A stretch of 10,924 nucleotides of DNA, taken from the NCBI GenBank assembly GCA_031255055.1, contig JAIRTG010000108.1:1-10924 (forward strand), given 5' to 3'. Position numbers and translations under genes: made by a program. Shown here in pieces: positions 6,293-10,924 of the stretch (the stretch's first letter is position 1; each line of letters begins with the position of its first letter). The notes below the pieces were generated by a model, which did no database searches, was not told the origin of the DNA, and saw only the letters and a list, made by a program, of their open reading frames with translations. Source of the stretch: Prevotellaceae bacterium (GTDB lineage: Bacteria; Bacteroidota; Bacteroidia; Bacteroidales; Paludibacteraceae).

Positions 6293-9200
6293 TTTTTATT
6301 GGCGTGTTTGTCGGCGTATTCTTTTGGGGACATGCCGTGAAATTCGTGGAAAGAATTGGAAAAATGTGAAAGATTGACATAACCTAAAGCGTAGGCGACT
6401 TCCGATACGGTCAGTTTTTGTCCGGCCAGCAAGTCGGCGGCCTGTTTGAGGCGGATGGTCTTGATGAAGTCGCGGGCCGACATGTTGGTCAACTCTTTTA
6501 GCTTGCGGTGCATGTGTACGCGACTCATGCCGACGCCGGCTGCCAAAAAATCTACATTCAAATCGGAATCGTCAATGTTGTCGTTGATGATCTTGATGAT
6601 CTTCTCGTATAAAATCTGGTCGGACGATTTGAGTATCACCGGCTTGATCAGCGCCCTGTTTTCGACCGTATCCGTCGCCCTGATACTTAACCGTTCCCTG
6701 TTTTCGATGATGTTGGCCGCCGCCTTTTTGAGCAGTTCCATGTTGAACGGTTTTGCAATATAGGCGTCGGCGCCGACGTCGAGACCCATCCCCCGGTCTT
6801 TGTCCGACGACTTGGCGGTGAGCAGAATCACGGGAATATGCTTGACGTTGATGTTCGATTTTATTTTTCGTGTGAGTGTCACTCCGTCCATTCCGTGCAT
6901 CATGATGTCGCTGATTACCAGGTCGGGCTTTTCTTTGAGGATGAAATCCAAGGCAGCTTTTCCGTTGACGGCTTCATAGACTTTGTAGATCCTCGAAAAT
7001 TCGGTCAGCAAATAGTTCCTGACATCTTCCTCATCGTCGACGATCAGGATGCGGTATTTTGTTTTCGGATTCGTTTTTTCTTGTTCGTCCGCCGTCGTAT
7101 ACGGTTCTGTCGGCAGGGCTGTTAGGGGAGGTTTGGATTTGGACTCGGAAAGGACAAAGTCGACATTTTCCGTTTCGTCGGGACTCAGGTGCGCTTTCCC
7201 CAACGGTAGCCGGATGATAAATTCGCTTCCCTGCCGGTCTGTCCTGTTTCTGGCGAAGAGGATGCCGTGCTGCAAATTGACAAGCGAGCGAGCCAAGTGC
7301 AACCCAACACCGGTTCCGAAATTGACAGGCGAGTTTACTTCGTTTATTTGATAAAAACGTTCAAATATTTTTTCAATCTTGTCGGCTTCGATACCGATAC
7401 CGGTATCGGCTATCGAGATTTCAAAATAGTTTTTCAAGGGGCTTGTTTCCGAATCGTTGTGTCCTTTTTGCAGCGTGACGGTTATAGCGCCGTTTTCGGG
7501 CGTAAACTTGAATGCGTTCGACAAGATGTTCATCAGCACTTTGTCGAAATTATTCAGGTCGATCCAGACATTCATCCGTTCGTCTTTATGCTCGAAGGTA
7601 AAGGTAATTCGCTGTCTATCGGCGGCGTATTCGAAGGTTCGAAAGAGGTCTTCGATGAATCCGACGATGTCTGTTTCTCTGAATTTGACTTTCATCAGTC
7701 CTTTATCGATCTTCCGGACGTCCATCAATTGATTGATCAGGCGCAAAATGCGTCGGGCGTTCCGGTGCATCAGGATATATGTTTTTTGGATATCCTGATC
7801 GGTATTGGTGGCCATCAGCTTTTCGAGCGGACTGATGATGAGTGTCATCGGCGTCCGTATTTCGTGCGACACGTTGATAAAAAACTGCAGTTTTGCTTCG
7901 CTGATTTGTTCGGTATGTTCTTTTTGCAGCATTTCATTCTTATGTTTTATCCGCTCCAGGATGTATTTTGCAATGCCCGAAACCAGTAGCGCGAACAGGA
8001 TGACGTATCCCGCTTTTGCCCACCAGGCGAGATACCACGGCGGTGTGATGATGATCGTGATTATTTTTTCGTCCGACGATGTATCATAGATAGCCGCTTT
8101 CACCCTCAGCTTGTAGACGCCGTGAGTGATATTCGTAAAGTTGATCCGGTTCACACCCTGTTCGGTTGTCAGCCACTGGGTATTTTTCAATCCTTCCAGC
8201 AGGTAGTTATAGCGGATGCGTCCCGACGCCCCGAAATCGAACGTAGTAAATTCGAGTGCAAAGATATTGTCCCTGTGGCTGAGTGTAATAGTGTCGACGT
8301 CTGCAATAAAGCCGTCGAAAATGCTATTTTTGCCCGACCTTTGTCCGGCTACCACAGGGCTATTCATCGCATAGAGCGCGGTCAGGTATACGTTTAGCGG
8401 CGCGGTCTTGCCGCTTATTTCGGAGGGGTAGAAGGCCGAAACGCCGCCGATACCTCCGAAATACATTTCGCCATCGCTTGTTTTGCAGGCGGCCCCCATG
8501 CTGAACTCATTCCCCTGCAGACCGTCGAAGGCATAAAAGTTGACGATTTTGTTATCGTCGAGGCTCAGCTTTGAGATACCCGAATGGGTACTTATCCATA
8601 TATTGTTGCTTTCGTCCTCCAGTATACCGCAAATAACGTTGCTCGATAATCCGTTCGACATGTTATACCGGCGGGCATTTCGACTCTTTTTGTTATAACA
8701 CACCAACCCTTCGGCTGTACCGATCCAGAGGTTGCCCTTGCTGTCCTCGTTCGTACAATAGACCACTTCTTCGGTCGGGATATTATTTAGTGCACGACTT
8801 TCCACCTTATTATCATTCGGATCTATCAGGCTGATACCGTCGTAGGAACCGATCCAGATAAGTCCGTCCTTATCGCACAAAATGCTGTTGATATACCAGT
8901 CATTTTGCTGTTCGTTACCCGCATGAGCGAAGTGTTCCGTATATTTCCGGGTATCGATATTAAAAATATAGGCGCCGTTGCCGCTTGTCCCCACCCATAG
9001 TTGATTTTTATTATCGATAGTCAGGGCGAAGATTTTGTTTCCGGCCCTATTTTCCGTATGGCTGTCGAGCGGATTATTATAATAGGTGCAGCGTCCTGTG
9101 TTTTTATCGATCAGCGACAATCCCTGTAGATACGAGCCGAGCCAGATATTCCCATTTTTGTCCTCTGCGATAGACATGATGGTATTGGGTACCGAATGAG

Positions 9201-10374
9201 GTGAATTGTCCGGTTGAAAGTGGGTCGATTTTCCCTGACGGTCGATTTTATACATTCCGTCGTTATCCGTGCCGACCCACAGGGTACCTTCTCTATCTCT
9301 CAAAACCGACATCACGCATCCCGAACCGATAATATCCTGATTGCGCGATTTATATCCCCAGTATTTGAATTTATTCGGATTTTCGGGCGAAAGAAACACA
9401 CCTTTTTGAAACAGTCCCATCCAGACGTTTCCGGCGTGGTCTTGACAAATGGCGTGTACTTTCATTTTAGAAAAGTCGAAAGGGATCGAAAATGTCTGAT
9501 AATCTTCGAGCACGAAGGCCGACTTATTCAACAGTTTCATACCCTGACCATCTGTTCCCACCAGCAGTCTGTTATGTTTGTCCACCAGCAGCGATTTCAC
9601 ATACAACACCGTTCTGTCGACATGTGGAACCGGTTCAAAGCGATCCCTTTCGGGGTCGAGGCGATAGAGGCCGTTCGTCAACGTTCCGACAAATACATTT
9701 CCGTCGTGATCTTCCGCGACGGCCGAAATCTGGTCGCTTCCGATGTCGACCGGTGACTTAAAAATGGTCACTTCGTCCCTTATCGGGTCATATCGGTTCA
9801 GTCCCTGGTTTTCGGACGCGATCCACAGCCGTCCTTTACTATCTTGATAAATCGCCGTCAGGTGGATACTGCTCAATTTATCGGAGAGCGATTCGTCGAC
9901 CGTAAAAGTACTATCATTTTCTTTTATCCTGATAACGCCCTGTCCCGACGTAGCGATCCATATTTCATCTTCTTTGCTTTCGATGATGGAGGTAATGTGG
10001 GGATATATCCTTTTTTGAGAGTTAAATAACGGCACTTCAATAAAACAATCGGTTGTCCGGTTATAGCGTTGCAATCCGTTGATACAGCCAATCCAAAACC
10101 GGTTGTTGCTATCTTCGAAAACGGTTCTGACATAGTTATTTTTTATGGCGGTAGAATCGTTTGGCCTACTTTTATAGATCGTAAACCGGACGCCGTCGAA
10201 CCGGTTCAAACCGTCTTCGGTAGCAATCCAGATATAGTTACGACTATCCTGATAAATACTGTTTATCAAACTGCCCGACAGTTCGTTATCCGTAGAATAG
10301 AGATTCCCTGTCTGTGCGCGGATTGTTACGGAAAAAAGAGACAGCGAAAAGAGAAGAAGCAGTGATTTTTCCAT
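6289..10374 (-). CDS. Hybrid two-component system regulator (sensor kinase, receiver and AraC-type DNA-binding domain in one protein)
   Basis: This single 1361-residue protein is expected to sense a ligand in the periplasm and act on DNA in the cytoplasm. Domains in order: signal peptide (1-20, ending IRA before Q21); about 14 Reg_prop blades of the form WIGTxxGL (about 25-650), enough for two seven-bladed propellers; a Y_Y_Y domain (about 713-778); one membrane helix (about 783-806); HisKA with SHEIRTP (His837); an HATPase with N953, ADTGIGIE, FERFYQ and GTGVGL (from G1020); a receiver with D1113, D1114, phospho-acceptor D1156 and K1208; and an AraC-type helix-turn-helix (about 1255-1357). 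All catalytic residues looked for are present. In Bacteroidota such proteins usually control polysaccharide-utilisation loci, but no susC/susD or carbohydrate-active gene lies in this window. The stop codon is the first three bases of a heptamer array. Confidence 0.96.
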   Translation of the reverse strand: MEKSLLLLFSLSLFSVTIRAQTGNLYSTDNELSGSLINSIYQDSRNYIWIATEDGLNRFDGVRFTIYKSRPNDSTAIKNNYVRTVFEDSNNRFWIGCINGLQRYNRTTDCFIEVPLFNSQKRIYPHITSIIESKEDEIWIATSGQGVIRIKENDSTFTVDESLSDKLSSIHLTAIYQDSKGRLWIASENQGLNRYDPIRDEVTIFKSPVDIGSDQISAVAEDHDGNVFVGTLTNGLYRLDPERDRFEPVPHVDRTVLYVKSLLVDKHNRLLVGTDGQGMKLLNKSAFVLEDYQTFSIPFDFSKMKVHAICQDHAGNVWMGLFQKGVFLSPENPNKFKYWGYKSRNQDIIGSGCVMSVLRDREGTLWVGTDNDGMYKIDRQGKSTHFQPDNSPHSVPNTIMSIAEDKNGNIWLGSYLQGLSLIDKNTGRCTYYNNPLDSHTENRAGNKIFALTIDNKNQLWVGTSGNGAYIFNIDTRKYTEHFAHAGNEQQNDWYINSILCDKDGLIWIGSYDGISLIDPNDNKVESRALNNIPTEEVVYCTNEDSKGNLWIGTAEGLVCYNKKSRNARRYNMSNGLSSNVICGILEDESNNIWISTHSGISKLSLDDNKIVNFYAFDGLQGNEFSMGAACKTSDGEMYFGGIGGVSAFYPSEISGKTAPLNVYLTALYAMNSPVVAGQRSGKNSIFDGFIADVDTITLSHRDNIFALEFTTFDFGASGRIRYNYLLEGLKNTQWLTTEQGVNRINFTNITHGVYKLRVKAAIYDTSSDEKIITIIITPPWYLAWWAKAGYVILFALLVSGIAKYILERIKHKNEMLQKEHTEQISEAKLQFFINVSHEIRTPMTLIISPLEKLMATNTDQDIQKTYILMHRNARRILRLINQLMDVRKIDKGLMKVKFRETDIVGFIEDLFRTFEYAADRQRITFTFEHKDERMNVWIDLNNFDKVLMNILSNAFKFTPENGAITVTLQKGHNDSETSPLKNYFEISIADTGIGIEADKIEKIFERFYQINEVNSPVNFGTGVGLHLARSLVNLQHGILFARNRTDRQGSEFIIRLPLGKAHLSPDETENVDFVLSESKSKPPLTALPTEPYTTADEQEKTNPKTKYRILIVDDEEDVRNYLLTEFSRIYKVYEAVNGKAALDFILKEKPDLVISDIMMHGMDGVTLTRKIKSNINVKHIPVILLTAKSSDKDRGMGLDVGADAYIAKPFNMELLKKAAANIIENRERLSIRATDTVENRALIKPVILKSSDQILYEKIIKIINDNIDDSDLNVDFLAAGVGMSRVHMHRKLKELTNMSARDFIKTIRLKQAADLLAGQKLTVSEVAYALGYVNLSHFSNSFHEFHGMSPKEYADKHANKK

Positions 10375-10396
10375 TGAGTCATGATTGAGTCCGTCG

Positions 10397-10425
10397 CAAA
10401 AATAATAAAAAACTCATTACACAAA
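10397..10425 (-). promoter_or_regulatory. Promoter of the hybrid sensor gene
   Basis: On the minus strand TATTTTTG (10404 to 10397) matches the TAnnTTTG -7 consensus. A TTTG at 10425-10422 lies 17 nt upstream as a possible -33 element. The leader to the ATG would be very short, under about 20 nt, and shows no Shine-Dalgarno sequence. Confidence 0.55.
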
Positions 10426-10535
10426 GAAAACGTGTCCAATCCTGCCGGTACGAAAAAACAGTCCGACACGACAAACAGATCCGTCGAAATCGATAAATAT
10501 TACCCCCCAAACAATGTTTGCAACAGAAAGGGAAC

Positions 10536-10555
10536 CACGAATAAACACGAATAAA
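10536..10555. repeat. 10-bp tandem repeat CACGAATAAA, two copies
   Basis: Two perfect head-to-tail copies of CACGAATAAA lie in the gene-free 3' region, followed by an AT-rich stretch with a 7-bp inverted repeat ATATTTG/CAAATAT (about 10570-10587). No gene or promoter can be tied to them. Confidence 0.8.
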
Positions 10556-10627
10556 TATTTTTGTTAATATATTTGATTAACCAAATATGAAAAAATCAGT
10601 TTCACCCCTCACCGTCATCAACCCCTC

Positions 10628-10677
10628 AAGAAAGAGATTTAGGGGGAGGGTAGAAGTTTCTCACGCTCCGGCCGCCT
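10628..10677 (+). repeat. Degenerate third copy of the composite hairpin repeat (copy C)
   Basis: AAGAAAGAGATTTAGGGGGAGGG, with its following GAAGT, CTC, CGCTCC and GCCGCCT words, aligns in order with the first half of copy B just downstream. The G-run is interrupted and the later hairpins and the heptamer tail are missing. It looks like an older, truncated member placed in tandem with copy B. Confidence 0.6.
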
Positions 10678-10693
10678 TTATGGTCATCCTTGA

Positions 10694-10851
10694 AGAAAGA
10701 GAAAGAGAAAGAAATTTAGGGGGGGGAAGTCTCCCCCTCGCTCCAGCCCGCCTGCGGCGGTCTTCCGCTACCCCCTCAGCGGGGCTCTGCCCCGCAACGC
10801 CCCGAAAGACAGTGATTAAATAGTGATTAGTGATTAGTGTTTAGTGATTAG
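10694..10851 (+). repeat. Composite GC-rich hairpin repeat, copy B, with four heptamer units
   Basis: The same order as copy A: purine-rich lead (AAGAAAGAGAAAGAGAAAG), TTAGGGGGGGG, hairpins GGGGGA/TCCCCC, CCGCC/GGCGG and GCGGGGC/GCCCCGC, then ACGCCCCGAAAGACAG and a heptamer tail of TGATTAG, TGATTAG, TGTTTAG, TGATTAG (10824-10851). The hairpin stems are slightly longer than in copy A, so this copy may be closer to the intact form. It lies about 4.9 kb from copy A in direct orientation, with the hybrid sensor gene between them. The remaining stretch to the window end (10852-10924) shows no recognisable gene. Confidence 0.87.
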
Positions 10852-10924
10852 ACAGACAGTGCAGACTTTCCTCTTCTCGGGGTGAGAGACGGAAAAACAC
10901 AACAAAATCAGAGTAATCCTATAA

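Noticed and set aside
7267..7989. 240-codon + strand open frame inside the hybrid sensor gene
   Set aside because: It is antisense to the histidine kinase domains, whose motifs are all intact on the minus strand.
10587..10823. 78-codon open frame in the 3' gene-free region
   Set aside because: Most of it is translated repeat copies B and C, and similar composition is seen from copy A; no domain or promoter supports it.

Overview
The window looks like chromosomal DNA from a Bacteroidota, most likely Bacteroidales. It holds a full-length hybrid two-component system with a Reg_prop/Y_Y_Y sensor, a gene type typical of that phylum. Several genes are preceded by the Bacteroidota -7 promoter word TAnnTTTG, and Shine-Dalgarno sequences are mostly absent. 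I cannot name a genus.

Layout. Positions 1-175 hold a short 7-nt-period repeat and a promoter. 221-1624 (+) is a PurF-family protein whose glutaminase site appears lost. It converges, with a 9-bp gap, on a rhomboid intramembrane protease (1634-2278, -). A 178-bp divergent promoter region follows, with matching 17-bp inverted promoter blocks. Then comes a tight four-gene run on the + strand: an unrecognised acidic-tailed protein (2457-3065), D-aminoacyl-tRNA deacylase (dtd), phosphatidylserine synthase (pssA) and biotin-protein ligase (4211-4951), with gaps of 3, 12 and 2 nt. A separate lipoprotein with a flavin-reductase-like domain (5060-5686) ends at a strong hairpin terminator. The last gene is a 1361-residue hybrid sensor kinase/AraC regulator (6289-10374, -), convergent with the lipoprotein.

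The protein-coding part is mainly housekeeping: translation quality control, phospholipid synthesis, biotinylation, membrane proteolysis and sensing. No polysaccharide-utilisation genes lie beside the hybrid sensor inside the window, so its target is unknown.

The unusual part is the non-coding DNA. Heptanucleotide repeats (TGATTAG, TGTTTAG and relatives, always with 7-nt period) occur in at least six blocks. One block of 12 units runs directly into the hybrid-sensor gene and supplies its stop codon. Two of the blocks are tails of a roughly 120-bp GC-rich, multi-hairpin repeat present in direct orientation on both sides of the hybrid-sensor gene. Between the convergent genes lies a long inverted repeat with 138-bp arms (4 mismatches) and a 67-nt centre. 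Its arms carry a conserved 20-codon open frame. These pieces appear to form one family of composite repetitive elements. Whether they are mobile, transcribed or inert cannot be told from this sequence alone.
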